Source: Bacillota bacterium | GTDB taxonomy: Bacteria; Bacillota; Clostridia; Lachnospirales; Lachnospiraceae | DNA: 64,000 bases | Direction: 5' to 3' | Assembly: GCA_023391695.1 (NCBI GenBank) | Contig: JAEWAK010000052.1 | Span: forward strand, 124,001-188,000 | Shown: in pieces, positions 25,265 through 32,984 of the stretch | Layout of the letters: every line of letters begins with the position of its first letter | Position numbering within the stretch: position 1 is the first letter of the stretch | The notes under the pieces: model-generated | What the model was told of the DNA's origin: nothing | Seen by the model: only the letters and a program-made list of their open reading frames with translations | Databases searched by the model: none | Made by a program: the position numbers and the translations under genes

Positions 25265-25468
25265 ATGTGGAATTATGAAAAGAGATTGCAATATCCTGTA
25301 AATATCAAAAACCCCAATGCCAAAGCGGCCAAAATCATTATTACACAGTTCGGCGGTCCCGACGGGGAACTTGCGGCTTCCATGAGATATCTGTCCCAAA
25401 GGTATACAATGCCTTATAATGAAGTCGCTGCAGTACTGACTGATATAGGTATATCGGAAGCAAAATGA
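25265..25468 (+). CDS. cotJC: cotJC 5' part, interrupted (manganese catalase-like coat protein)
   Basis: A 67-codon frame holding the N-terminal third of CotJC: 'MWNYEKRLQYPVNIKNPNAK', 'FGGPDGELAASMRYLSQRY' and 'VAAVLTDIG'. After the Gly codon at 25448-25450 it leaves the family sequence, reading 'ISEAK' and stop. CotJC is normally ~190-200 residues. The missing C-terminal part, from 'TEELAHMEIVSTIVHQL' on, lies at 32231-32641 on the same strand. Joining at the AGGTA repeat gives an uninterrupted 198-residue protein. The unjoined fragment lacks most metal ligands and should be inactive. Excision is therefore needed for function. Confidence 0.92.
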   Translation: MWNYEKRLQYPVNIKNPNAKAAKIIITQFGGPDGELAASMRYLSQRYTMPYNEVAAVLTDIGISEAK

Positions 25469-25470
25469 CG
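25447..25470 (+). repeat. left attachment site of the cotJC element
   Basis: AGGTA core (25447-25451) with the element-side arm AAATGACG at 25463-25470. On the circle this arm faces CGTCATTT from the right end, with the symmetry centre between the two G bases of the core. Confidence 0.8.
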
Positions 25471-25560
25471 TAATAAATATGCTTGACTTTTTAAAAACTA
25501 CCTATCATACTATGGAATAGAAAGTATCAGAAGATGAACGGTATACACAAGGAGGATCCA

Positions 25561-26424
25561 GTGGATAAACAAGATACATTATGGACAAAGGTAAAGGAAT
25601 ACTTATTTATTACCTTAGGTGTTGAACTAGTTGTTATAGGTGTATATTTTTTTAAATTTCCAAATAATTTTTCCATAGGCGGTGTAACCGGTCTGGCAAT
25701 TCTTTTAAGCAATTTAATTGGTCCGGCTGTCAGTACCGGAACTATTGTATTAATTATAAACTTATTATTATTAGTTGTGGGATATATTGTTTTAGGTAAA
25801 AGTTTCGGCAACCGGACTGCTTATGGGAGTATATTGATGTCCCTTTCCTTAAGTCTGCTGGAGCTAATCATACCTATGAAAGGCCCGATCACAAATCAAC
25901 CCATGCTGGAACTAGCATTTGCGGTTATCCTGCCGGCAGTGGGAGCAGCCATGCTTTTTAATATTGGTGCTTCTACCGGGGGTACGGATGTAATAGCCAT
26001 GCTGCTTAAAAAGTATTCCAGTACAGACATCGGACGTTCCTTATTATATTCGGACCTTATTTTAACCCTTTTTGCTTTTGTGGTTTTCGATGTCCAGACA
26101 GGTTTACTGTCACTATTGGGCTTATTTATTAAGTCGACCCTTATAGATACCGTAATAGAAAATATGAATCTGAATAAATATTTTACAATCATATGTGAAA
26201 AACCCAAACCCATCAGTGATTACATTTTAAATCACCTTCATCGCAGTGCGACGATCTTTGATGCAAAAGGGGCTTTTTCTGATAAAGAAAGGAAAATTAT
26301 TCTCACTGTTATGAACCGCAGCCAGGCGGTGCTGTTAAGAAGATTTATTAAACAGGCCGAACCGGAGGCTTTTATACTGATTACAAATACCAGTGAAATT
26401 ATCGGAAGAGGTTTCCGAGCATAA
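25561..26424 (+). CDS. YitT-family membrane protein (DUF161/DUF2179)
   Basis: A 287-residue membrane protein with 5-6 hydrophobic helices in the first ~190 residues ('FPNNFSIGGVTGLAILLSNL', 'GASTGGTDVIAMLLKKYS') and a C-terminal cytosolic DUF2179 domain ('HRSATIFDAKGAFSDKERKI' onwards). The family is common in Firmicutes; its transport substrate is not established. GTG 25561 is chosen because AAGGAGG ends five bases before it; ATG 25534 has no ribosome site. It is the first gene inside the cotJC element and is probably expressed in vegetative cells. Confidence 0.88.
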   Translation: MDKQDTLWTKVKEYLFITLGVELVVIGVYFFKFPNNFSIGGVTGLAILLSNLIGPAVSTGTIVLIINLLLLVVGYIVLGKSFGNRTAYGSILMSLSLSLLELIIPMKGPITNQPMLELAFAVILPAVGAAMLFNIGASTGGTDVIAMLLKKYSSTDIGRSLLYSDLILTLFAFVVFDVQTGLLSLLGLFIKSTLIDTVIENMNLNKYFTIICEKPKPISDYILNHLHRSATIFDAKGAFSDKERKIILTVMNRSQAVLLRRFIKQAEPEAFILITNTSEIIGRGFRA

Positions 26425-26465
26425 AGATACTTAGTAAGTTTACCGGTGTAAGGATAAATTCCGGT

Positions 26466-27224
26466 TTATCCCACAATGATTTTAATAAATAATAAGGTTA
26501 TGACAACTAATATTATGGGCCGGATTATTTTATACCCATTTTTTAATACCAGCCCGGAGCCGATATAACTGCCGGCAATGCTAAAGAGGGCGGCGGTAAT
26601 GCCAAGGACGAATATGATTTTGCCATTCACGATAAAGGTAGCCAGTGCAGCCAGGTTGGAAGCCAGGTTGACCAGTTTGGTATTGCCGGAAGCCGTGCCG
26701 ATATCCATTCTGGCAAGTCCTGTATAGATAAGAATTAAAAAGGTTCCGGTTCCAGGTCCATAAAAACCGTCATAGGTACCTATGATAAAGGAAGCAAGAC
26801 AGGCAATAAAATAAACCTTTTTTCTGGGAAGCGGATCAGCTGTGGCTTTATCGGCAAAGTTCCTGCTTTTAAATACATAAAATCCTACTACCGGAAGAAT
26901 GATCACCAGAATAAATTTTAAGATGTTTTCACTTACTAAAAGTGCCAGGTTAGCTCCAATAGTTGAGCCGATTAAAGCCAGTATGATAGAGGGTATCCCG
27001 ATTCCCCAGTCCACTAATTTATTCTTACAGTAGCGGAAAGTCGCTATAAATGTACCGGCACTCGAGGACAGTTTATTCGTTGCAAGGGCATGGTGAGGTG
27101 GGACTCCGGCTAAAAAATAAGCGGGAAGCGCAATTAATCCGCCGCCGCCTGCAATGGAATCAACTAGTCCGGCAAGAAATACCAGGGGACAGACAATTAA
27201 AAAGGTATGTATTGTAATATCCAT
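26466..27224 (-). CDS. TSUP-family (TauE/SafE) permease
   Basis: A 252-residue protein with about eight membrane helices and the family signature 'GLVDSIAGGGGLIALPAYF' near the N-terminus, repeated in related form as 'GTYDGFYGPGTGTFLILIY' in the second half. TSUP proteins export or import sulfite, sulfoacetate or other small anions; the substrate here is unknown. It runs opposite to the other genes of the cotJC element. ATG 27224 follows CGGAG. Confidence 0.9.
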   Translation of the reverse strand: MDITIHTFLIVCPLVFLAGLVDSIAGGGGLIALPAYFLAGVPPHHALATNKLSSSAGTFIATFRYCKNKLVDWGIGIPSIILALIGSTIGANLALLVSENILKFILVIILPVVGFYVFKSRNFADKATADPLPRKKVYFIACLASFIIGTYDGFYGPGTGTFLILIYTGLARMDIGTASGNTKLVNLASNLAALATFIVNGKIIFVLGITAALFSIAGSYIGSGLVLKNGYKIIRPIILVVITLLFIKIIVG

Positions 27225-27283
27225 ATAAACTCCGATCTGTTTTTCTTATGTAATATAAATTCTGGAATATCTGAATTCTGTAG

Positions 27284-27327
27284 AATCAATATCAAAATCA
27301 ATATCAAAATTAATATCAAAATCAATT
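27284..27327. repeat. 12-bp tandem repeat, ~3.7 units
   Basis: AATCAATATCAA is repeated (third unit AATTAATATCAA), followed by a partial unit. It lies in the 640-base gap between the TSUP gene and the FAD/Rieske gene and is too short and unspaced to be a CRISPR. A second direct repeat, AACGCGGGGCATTCAA at 27528-27543 and 27544-27559, is in the same gap. No gene was seen in the gap. Confidence 0.8.
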
Positions 27328-27864
27328 CACTAACCAGTATAATGATTCTTTATAATTTAGTCAACCGGTTCCGGATTTTAAAACCGGTTTATTCCAGTAA
27401 CTCAACTTTATTCCAGAGTGTGTTTGAAACTGCTTGTGCCGGACTGGATGCTCCACTTTGTGGGAGACAAGAAATGATTTTGGATGCGTAGCGGAGCTGC
27501 GTTCAAAAAATGTGACGCAGAATCCAGAACGCGGGGCATTCAAAACGCGGGGCATTCAAAACGCTCTGGTGCTTATCTGAAAAAATCCATATTTTATAAC
27601 CTGAGTATAATAAAGGAATTTTGGTAATTCTATTTATTAAGTTATTAAGTGTTTCAGATGATGGATGATGATGTAAAAATGATTTTTAATCGAACGAAAC
27701 CTTAATATTGAGTTTATTGAGAAGGCAATAATGATTAATACCCTTAAAACATTTTTTAATGAATATTGGATAAACCCATAATACGGATTTCCAACAATTT
27801 TCTAAGAAGAAAAATGAATCCGATATAAGCGGATCGAAAAGCATAATGAGACGGAGGTAATGGA

Positions 27865-29304
27865 ATGGAATCAATTTGGAGAAAAGAATGTGAGTTAACT
27901 CAGCTGGAACAGTTAAAAGGGGACAGGAAAGCGGAGGTAGTAATTATCGGTGCCGGAATGGCAGGGATCTTAACGGCTATATTACTGAAAAAGAAAGGAA
28001 TCGATGCCATAGTGCTGGAAGGAAACATAACTGCCGGCGGGCAGACCCAGAATACTACGGCTAAAATCACCTCGCAGCATGCTTTGATTTATGATACCCT
28101 GCTTCAGAATTTTGGTAAGGAAAAGGCTCAGATGTATGGAAAAGCCAATGAAGCGGCAATTGGCAGGTATGCGGAATTAATTGAAGAACAAAATATCTCC
28201 TGCCATTTTGAAACGCTGCCTTCCTATCTATATACAAAAAATGACCTGACAAAAATTGAGAAAGAAGTTAAGGCGGCGGGAGAATGCGGCATCAATGCGG
28301 TATTTACCACCGATACCGCCCTTCCCTTTCCGGTTAAAGGAGCAGTTAAATTCGAAAGCCAGGCCCAGTTTAATCCATTGGAATTCCTTAAGGAAATCAT
28401 AAAACCTCTTAAAATATATGAGCATACCCTTGTAAAGGGAATTGAAGACCAGGTAATTATTACGGATCAGGGAAGGGTAAAGGCAGGATCCATTGTAGTT
28501 GCAAGCCATTACCCGTTTATTAACAGCCCCGGGTATTATTTCTTAAGAATGCACCAGGAACGCTCCTATGTTCTTGCGTTATCGGAGGTTCCAAAGCTTG
28601 ACGGTATGTATAAGGATGAAAGCCAGTCCGGATATTCCTTCCGGAATTATAAAGATATGCTTTTACTCGGAGGCGGCGGCCACAGAACCGGAGAGAATTC
28701 CCAGGGCGGAAAGTATGAGGAGTTAAGGAGGGCGGCGAAGGAATATTATCCGGACAGTAAAGAAGTATGCTGCTGGTCGGCACAGGATTGTTTTACCGCG
28801 GACAGTGTTCCCTATATCGGACAGTATTCTGCCGCCACGCCCCGTCTTTATGTAGCCACCGGCTTCAGAAAGTGGGGAATGACCGGTTCCATGGTATCTG
28901 CAATGATACTCAGTGATAAAATCGCGGGTGAAAGGAATCCGTATGAAGAAGTATTTAATCCCCAAAGGTTTAAAGTAACGGCTTCCATGGCAGGTATCCT
29001 TGACGAAACCGGACATGCAGCTTCCGGCCTTATATTAAAGAAATTTAAAATACCGGATACCAAACTGGAAGAAGTTCCGAAGGGCCATGGAGCGGTTATC
29101 GAAGAAGACGGACACAGGATAGGGGTTTATAAGGACGTAAACGGTAAAATTTTTATGGTATCCACAAAATGTACCCATTTGGGCTGCCAGCTGGAATGGA
29201 ATCCGGATGAGCTTTCCTGGGACTGTCCCTGCCATGGCTCCCGCTTTGATTATACCGGAGCTTTAATTAACAATCCGGCACTGGAGCCTGTTGAGAATGA
29301 ATAG
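27865..29304 (+). CDS. FAD-dependent oxidoreductase with C-terminal Rieske domain
   Basis: A 479-residue two-domain protein. Residues ~20-370 form a DAO-type flavoprotein with the dinucleotide motif 'EVVIIGAGMAGILTAILLKK' and a late 'GFRKWGMTGSMVSAMILSDK'. The last ~90 residues are a Rieske [2Fe-2S] domain with ligands in 'CTHLGCQLEWN' and 'CPCHGSRFDYTG'. Such fusions occur in Bacillus YhfW-like proteins; the substrate is unknown and the protein probably acts in the cytosol. The Rieske end is a little short, stopping soon after 'PALEPVENE'. ATG 27865 follows GGAGG. Its stop overlaps the next gene. Confidence 0.9.
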   Translation: MESIWRKECELTQLEQLKGDRKAEVVIIGAGMAGILTAILLKKKGIDAIVLEGNITAGGQTQNTTAKITSQHALIYDTLLQNFGKEKAQMYGKANEAAIGRYAELIEEQNISCHFETLPSYLYTKNDLTKIEKEVKAAGECGINAVFTTDTALPFPVKGAVKFESQAQFNPLEFLKEIIKPLKIYEHTLVKGIEDQVIITDQGRVKAGSIVVASHYPFINSPGYYFLRMHQERSYVLALSEVPKLDGMYKDESQSGYSFRNYKDMLLLGGGGHRTGENSQGGKYEELRRAAKEYYPDSKEVCCWSAQDCFTADSVPYIGQYSAATPRLYVATGFRKWGMTGSMVSAMILSDKIAGERNPYEEVFNPQRFKVTASMAGILDETGHAASGLILKKFKIPDTKLEEVPKGHGAVIEEDGHRIGVYKDVNGKIFMVSTKCTHLGCQLEWNPDELSWDCPCHGSRFDYTGALINNPALEPVENE

Positions 29305-30229
29305 CTTAACAAATAATTTTAAGAGAAAGGGTTTTTTTGAAGGCTGGTATTTTAAACACCAGGCCGGAAGCCGGATCATTGCCTTTATCCCAAGCTTTAA
29401 TACGGATGCCTCGGGTAAATCCCGTGTATTAATACAGATTATTACCAATGACAATTCCCATACGGTTTCTTATCCCCTGGGGGATTTAAGGATCGACCGG
29501 AAGAATTCCATAATCCGTGTCGGCAATAATGTTTTCAGCAAAAAAGGGATGATCGTAGATATAGATACCGGCGAACTGAAGGTAAAAGGTATCCTGCGGT
29601 ATGGAAAAATGACTCCCATCGGCTATACGATTATGGGGATATTTCAATATTTTCCCGGGATGGAATGCAAACATGAAATTATCAGTATGTACCATAAGGT
29701 ATATGGCAATTTAACTTATAACGGGAAGCTGTACCGGTTTTCTCCCGGAACCGGCTATATGGAGAAAGACAGGGGGTATTCCTTTCCTGAGTCCTATTTC
29801 TGGATACAGTGCAATTATTTTCCCGGGGATAAATGTTCTGTTTTTATATCCATTGCCGACATACCCTATCATGGCATCCGTTTTCAGGGCTGCATCTGTG
29901 CACTGCGGTATCACAATAGGGAATACCGCCTTGCCACTTACCTTGGCGTAAAAATTATAAAATACAGCCGGACGGAGCTGTGCTTAAAACAGGGGAGCTA
30001 TCTTTTAAACGTGAAATTATTTGAAGAAAGACCCTCTAAAATAAAAGAGGAGAATTCACTGAAAGAAGGCCGGGCATTTTCCCATAAGCTCTTTGCACCG
30101 GTATTGGGGGATATGACCAGAACCATAAAAGAACAGCATTTCACCACAGGGAGATTTATTCTGTATCACAAGGGTAAGACCGTTTTTGACCTGTTCAGCA
30201 GGGAAGTAAGCTACGAATATGTTGAATAA
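29297..30229 (+). CDS. tocopherol cyclase-like domain protein
   Basis: A 310-residue protein recalling the tocopherol-cyclase-like family (PF14249). It opens with 'KRKGFFEGWYFKHQ' and has 'GTGYMEKDRGYSFPESYFWI' in the middle, both typical of that family. Bacterial members do not make tocopherol, and their role is unknown; the fold is a lipocalin-like beta barrel. ATG 29297 overlaps the stop of the FAD/Rieske gene, so the two are co-translated. It is cargo of the cotJC element. Like DUF2804 near the left end of the window, it is a barrel protein of unknown role. Confidence 0.82.
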   Translation: MNSLTNNFKRKGFFEGWYFKHQAGSRIIAFIPSFNTDASGKSRVLIQIITNDNSHTVSYPLGDLRIDRKNSIIRVGNNVFSKKGMIVDIDTGELKVKGILRYGKMTPIGYTIMGIFQYFPGMECKHEIISMYHKVYGNLTYNGKLYRFSPGTGYMEKDRGYSFPESYFWIQCNYFPGDKCSVFISIADIPYHGIRFQGCICALRYHNREYRLATYLGVKIIKYSRTELCLKQGSYLLNVKLFEERPSKIKEENSLKEGRAFSHKLFAPVLGDMTRTIKEQHFTTGRFILYHKGKTVFDLFSREVSYEYVE

Positions 30230-30245
30230 GGTACAACCTTTCTTC

Positions 30246-30274
30246 CATAAATATATACCAATAACGTATACAAA
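30246..30274 (+). promoter_or_regulatory. possible sigma-E-like promoter before the recombinase genes
   Basis: CATAAATA (30246-30253) and, 13 bases on, TATACAAA (30267-30274) resemble the sigma-E pattern (ATA-rich -35, CATACAnT -10). It lies 15 bases before the small ORF start. The match is imperfect, but a mother-cell promoter here would explain developmental excision. Confidence 0.3.
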
Positions 30275-30289
30275 ACCGGAGGTTTGTTA

Positions 30290-30469
30290 TTGGGAAAAAA
30301 ACAGAGTGCTTTCCTGTGCCGGGAAACGGACTTAACAGATAAGGATTTTAAGGAAAACAGAGAATTCCTCGCTAATTTGCAAACATCCCTGCTGTTTGCA
30401 CTGCTGGAACAAAATTATATCACAAGGTACCAATTCGATTTATGTACGGAAGAAATCCGGAAATTATAA
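30290..30469 (+). CDS. small protein upstream of recombinase, candidate directionality factor
   Basis: A 59-residue frame starting at TTG 30290, seven bases after GGAGG (30279-30283). An in-frame TTG at 30284 is too close to the ribosome site. Sequence parts are 'KKQSAFLCRETDLTDKDFKE' and 'FLANLQTSLLFALLEQNYIT', ending 'FDLCTEEIRKL'; it is helical and charged. I do not recognise a named family. It ends 17 bases before the recombinase start, so the two are co-expressed. In the C. difficile sigK element a small protein is the recombination directionality factor; by position this could be the equivalent. That is inference. Confidence 0.75.
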   Translation: MGKKQSAFLCRETDLTDKDFKENREFLANLQTSLLFALLEQNYITRYQFDLCTEEIRKL

Positions 30470-30486
30470 AGGGAGAGTGGTATTAT

Positions 30487-32166
30487 ATGGTGAGGGTTGC
30501 CGCTTATTGCAGGGTATCCACAGAGAAAGAAGATCAATTGAATTCCCTGGTAAGCCAGAAAAGATATTTTCACGATTATATTGAACGGAATCCTCTCTGG
30601 GAGCTTAAGGAAATCTATGCGGACGAAGGGATAACAGGAACCAGTACCAGGAAGCGGCATGCTTTTGGCAGGATGTTAAATGACGCACAGCAGCATAAAT
30701 TCGAACTTATCCTGACAAAAGAAATCAGCCGTTTCGCCAGGAACACCCTGGACAGTATTTATTATACCAGGCAGCTGAAAGACTTGGGAATCGGTATTAT
30801 CTTTTTAAATGATAATATTAATACCTTGGATTCCGACGCAGAGCTGCGTCTTACCATCCTGGCCTCCATAGCCCAGGAGGAAAGCCGCAAAACTTCAGAC
30901 CGGGTGAAATGGGGGCAGAAACGCAGCATGGAGCGCGGAGTTGTATTCGGCAGGGATATGCTGGGGTATGATTTAAGGGACGGCAGACTGTACCTGAATG
31001 AAGAGGGCGCTGAAACCGTACGGTTAATATTCTATAAATTTGTGAAAGAAGGGAAAGGCACCCAGGTTATTGCAAGGGAGTTAGAACAAGCAGGAATACC
31101 GGCAGGGAGAGGCAGGAATAAATGGCATGGCTCCGTGGTCCTGCGCATTCTCAAAAATGAAAAATACTGCGGGGATTTAATCCAAAAGAAAACCTATACC
31201 CCGGATTATTTAAAGCATGAGAAAAGGTATAACAAAGGGGAAGAAGAATTTATCTGTATCTGTGATCATCATGAGCCGGTTGTCAGCCGGGAATTGTTTC
31301 ATGAGGCCCAGGAAGAAATAAGGAGGAGAAGCCCGTCACCGGATGAAAAAAAGAAGTACAGCAACCGTTATTGTCTGTCCGGCCTGATCCGGTGCGGGAC
31401 CTGCGGCAGTTCCTATGTGTCCCGTACCAGGAAGCGCAAAGACGGGAGTGTGTCCCGTTACTGGCGCTGTTACGAAGCGGTACAAAACGGAAGATTACAT
31501 ATTGATGAAACAGGCTGTAAATCCGGCTGTGGCAGTCCGACGATGAAAGAAGAAGATTTAAAGTTTATTCTGCAGGACTTAATGCGGAATCTGAAGATTG
31601 ATAAACAACGTATGATCAATAACCTGGCAGGGATACTGAAGCAGACAGCCGGAGATGAAACTCTGTGTAATGAGCTGCACAAATTAAGGAACAGGTTAAC
31701 TTTATATTCGTTAAAAAAACAGAAATTAATTGATTTATACCTTTCGGAGGAAATATCCGAAACAGATTTTAAGATGATAAAGCAAAAATATGAAACGGAA
31801 ATGAAGCAATTAACCAAAGCCTGCGAAGAACTTTCCTACATAGGGGGCTGTAATGGAAGCAGGGGTGAAAACGACGGCGGGATTGAATTTCTCCGAAAAT
31901 TAATAAACGGGCAGGAATGGAATGATATCTTTTATCATAACCTCGTCGATAAGATTATTGTGAAGGGCTGCCTGCCGACCGGTGATGAAGTAAACCATAA
32001 AGATAAAAAGGGGTTTTATGACAGAATGGCAGCCGGTGATAACTGTGTTTCCAGTGCTGAAAAGATGATCAGCGGTAAGAATAGAAGCCCTGCTAATTCT
32101 GAAATTACCATATATTTAAAGAATACGGATATAAAAATTCATTATAATCAAATAAAAGAAGACTGA
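30487..32166 (+). CDS. large serine recombinase of the cotJC element
   Basis: A 559-residue large serine recombinase. The catalytic domain (1-140) holds the nucleophile Ser11 in 'AAYCRVSTEKEDQ' and the arginines in 'SRFARNTLD'. A recombinase domain (~155-260) includes 'GYDLRDGRLYLNEEGAETVR'. A zinc ribbon (~290-360) has 'LIRCGTCGSSYVSRTRKRKD' and 'RYWRCYEAVQNG'. A C-terminal coiled coil follows (~385-455), also typical of phage integrases and SpoIVCA/SpoIVCA-like enzymes. ATG 30487 follows GGGAGAG; an upstream in-frame start at 30442 lacks a ribosome site. Its stop lies 60 bases from the right attachment core, so it is the obvious agent of cotJC excision. Confidence 0.94.
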   Translation: MVRVAAYCRVSTEKEDQLNSLVSQKRYFHDYIERNPLWELKEIYADEGITGTSTRKRHAFGRMLNDAQQHKFELILTKEISRFARNTLDSIYYTRQLKDLGIGIIFLNDNINTLDSDAELRLTILASIAQEESRKTSDRVKWGQKRSMERGVVFGRDMLGYDLRDGRLYLNEEGAETVRLIFYKFVKEGKGTQVIARELEQAGIPAGRGRNKWHGSVVLRILKNEKYCGDLIQKKTYTPDYLKHEKRYNKGEEEFICICDHHEPVVSRELFHEAQEEIRRRSPSPDEKKKYSNRYCLSGLIRCGTCGSSYVSRTRKRKDGSVSRYWRCYEAVQNGRLHIDETGCKSGCGSPTMKEEDLKFILQDLMRNLKIDKQRMINNLAGILKQTAGDETLCNELHKLRNRLTLYSLKKQKLIDLYLSEEISETDFKMIKQKYETEMKQLTKACEELSYIGGCNGSRGENDGGIEFLRKLINGQEWNDIFYHNLVDKIIVKGCLPTGDEVNHKDKKGFYDRMAAGDNCVSSAEKMISGKNRSPANSEITIYLKNTDIKIHYNQIKED

Positions 32167-32206
32167 TTTTTTTGCCTGACGTATGGACATATTTTATCCT
32201 GTTTTC

Positions 32207-32231
32207 CGTCATTTCGGTGCATAAACAGGTA
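32207..32231 (+). repeat. right attachment site of the cotJC element
   Basis: Element-side arm CGTCATTT (32207-32214) and core AGGTA (32227-32231). The core is the exact copy of the left core and is followed at once by the cotJC codons for TEELAHM. Confidence 0.8.
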
Positions 32232-32641
32232 CCGAAGAACTGGCACACATGGAAATCGTAAGTACCATTGTTCACCAGTTAACCAGGAACTTAAGTATCG
32301 AAGAAATTAAAGCCTCAGGATTTGATACTTATTTTGTTGACCATACCACAGCTCTGTGGCCTCAGGCTGCCAGCGGCATGCCGTTCAGTTCAACGTTCTT
32401 CCAGTCTAAAGGGGATGCGATAACAGATTTACATGAAGATATGGCAGCAGAACAAAAAGCCAGAACTACTTATGACAATATTCTGCGCTTGGTTAAAGAT
32501 CCTGATATCATTGACCCGATCCGTTTCTTAAGGGAAAGAGAAATCGTGCATTATCAGAGATTCGGCGAATCTTTAAGAATCGTGCAGGATCATTTGGATT
32601 CCAGGAACTTCTATGCATTTAATCCGGAATTCGATAAATAG
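32231..32641 (+). CDS. cotJC: cotJC 3' part, interrupted (manganese catalase-like coat protein)
   Basis: The remaining two thirds of CotJC: 'TEELAHMEIVSTIVHQLTRN', 'AASGMPFSSTFFQSKGDAIT', 'DLHEDMAAEQKARTTYDNIL' and 'REREIVHYQRFGESL', ending 'FNPEFDK'. These Glu and His residues are those that bind the di-manganese centre in manganese catalases. No start with a ribosome site is present; an internal ATG at 32249 lacks one. The frame is open upstream through the core and matches the phase of the 5' part. Sequence quality is intact, with no stops or shifts, which argues that the gene is under selection and not a dead pseudogene. Confidence 0.92.
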   Translation, partial: TEELAHMEIVSTIVHQLTRNLSIEEIKASGFDTYFVDHTTALWPQAASGMPFSSTFFQSKGDAITDLHEDMAAEQKARTTYDNILRLVKDPDIIDPIRFLREREIVHYQRFGESLRIVQDHLDSRNFYAFNPEFDK

Positions 32642-32675
32642 GAATCAGAAAAACCACAAAACAATAATTAGAACA

Positions 32676-32718
32676 AAAAAAGATGGAGCGATACGTTATG
32701 GATTGCTCCGTCTTTTTT
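32676..32718 (+). terminator. terminator after cotJC
   Basis: AAAAAAGATGGAGC (32676-32689) pairs, with one G-T wobble, with GCTCCGTCTTTTTT (32705-32718). A T-run is included, so this is a classical intrinsic terminator for the cotJ operon. Confidence 0.85.
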
Positions 32719-32880
32719 ATGCATTAGGAAATTATGTCCTATTGCACAAAAGCTCTCTGGACAAGGAGACACATTCGTGCGAAAAGAATATCGGCTTTGC
32801 CGGCCGCGGCCAAGGGCGGGAGTTTGCCAAGGTAAACCTTTTGTTCCTTTTAAGAAACCCGTGAATTTCTTATTAAAAAA
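32719..32880. ncRNA. candidate structured RNA, unidentified
   Basis: A segment with hairpins and a GC-rich core inside an AT-rich 417-base gap. GCA-T-TAGGA pairs with TCCTA-T-TGC (32719-32743), and the core has GGCCGCGGCC. Overlapping frames on both strands start without ribosome sites and look like shadows. I cannot name a known RNA family. Confidence 0.3.
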
Positions 32881-32950
32881 AACCATGTACTTTGTTCCTG
32901 GAAAGTTATTTTTTCAATAAAGTTGGTTTCTATGGCTGAACTATCCTTTC

Positions 32951-32984
32951 AATGTCAACCTAAATAAAGTATTTGGTTGACATT
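32951..32984. promoter_or_regulatory. BirA (biotin) operator
   Basis: AATGTCAACC (32951-32960), 14 bases, then GGTTGACATT (32975-32984). This matches the Firmicute biotin operator, two AACC/GGTT-ended half-sites spaced 14-15 bases, and lies upstream of birA itself, so the ligase should repress its own gene when biotin is plentiful. Confidence 0.85.

Larger units (their letters stand above)
25447..32226 (+). mobile_element. skin-like intervening element inside cotJC (6,780 bp)
   Basis: This is the DNA between the two copies of AGGTA (25447-25451 and 32227-32231). It carries YitT, TSUP, FAD/Rieske and tocopherol-cyclase-like genes, a small ORF and a large serine recombinase that ends 60 bases from the right junction. 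Removing exactly one repeat plus the intervening DNA restores cotJC in frame. Known relatives in logic are the sigK skin elements of Bacillus and Clostridioides, where a serine recombinase excises the element in the sporulating mother cell. No phage structural, conjugation or replication genes are seen. Length and in-frame repair come directly from the sequence; timing is inferred. Confidence 0.88.

Noticed and set aside
27284..27327. CRISPR array
   Set aside because: Units are 12 bp, contiguous and without spacers; no cas genes are present.
25447..32226. Prophage or integrative conjugative element
   Set aside because: No capsid, tail, lysis, relaxase, coupling protein or replication genes; only the recombinase and a small ORF are mobility-related.
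25265..32641. cotJC as an ordinary pseudogene
   Set aside because: Both parts are intact, in the same phase, and join perfectly at a short repeat beside a serine recombinase, which points to a reversible interruption.
32613..32886. Coding frames on both strands after cotJC
   Set aside because: No ribosome sites; they overlap the cotJC end, its terminator and a structured segment. Treated as a possible RNA instead.
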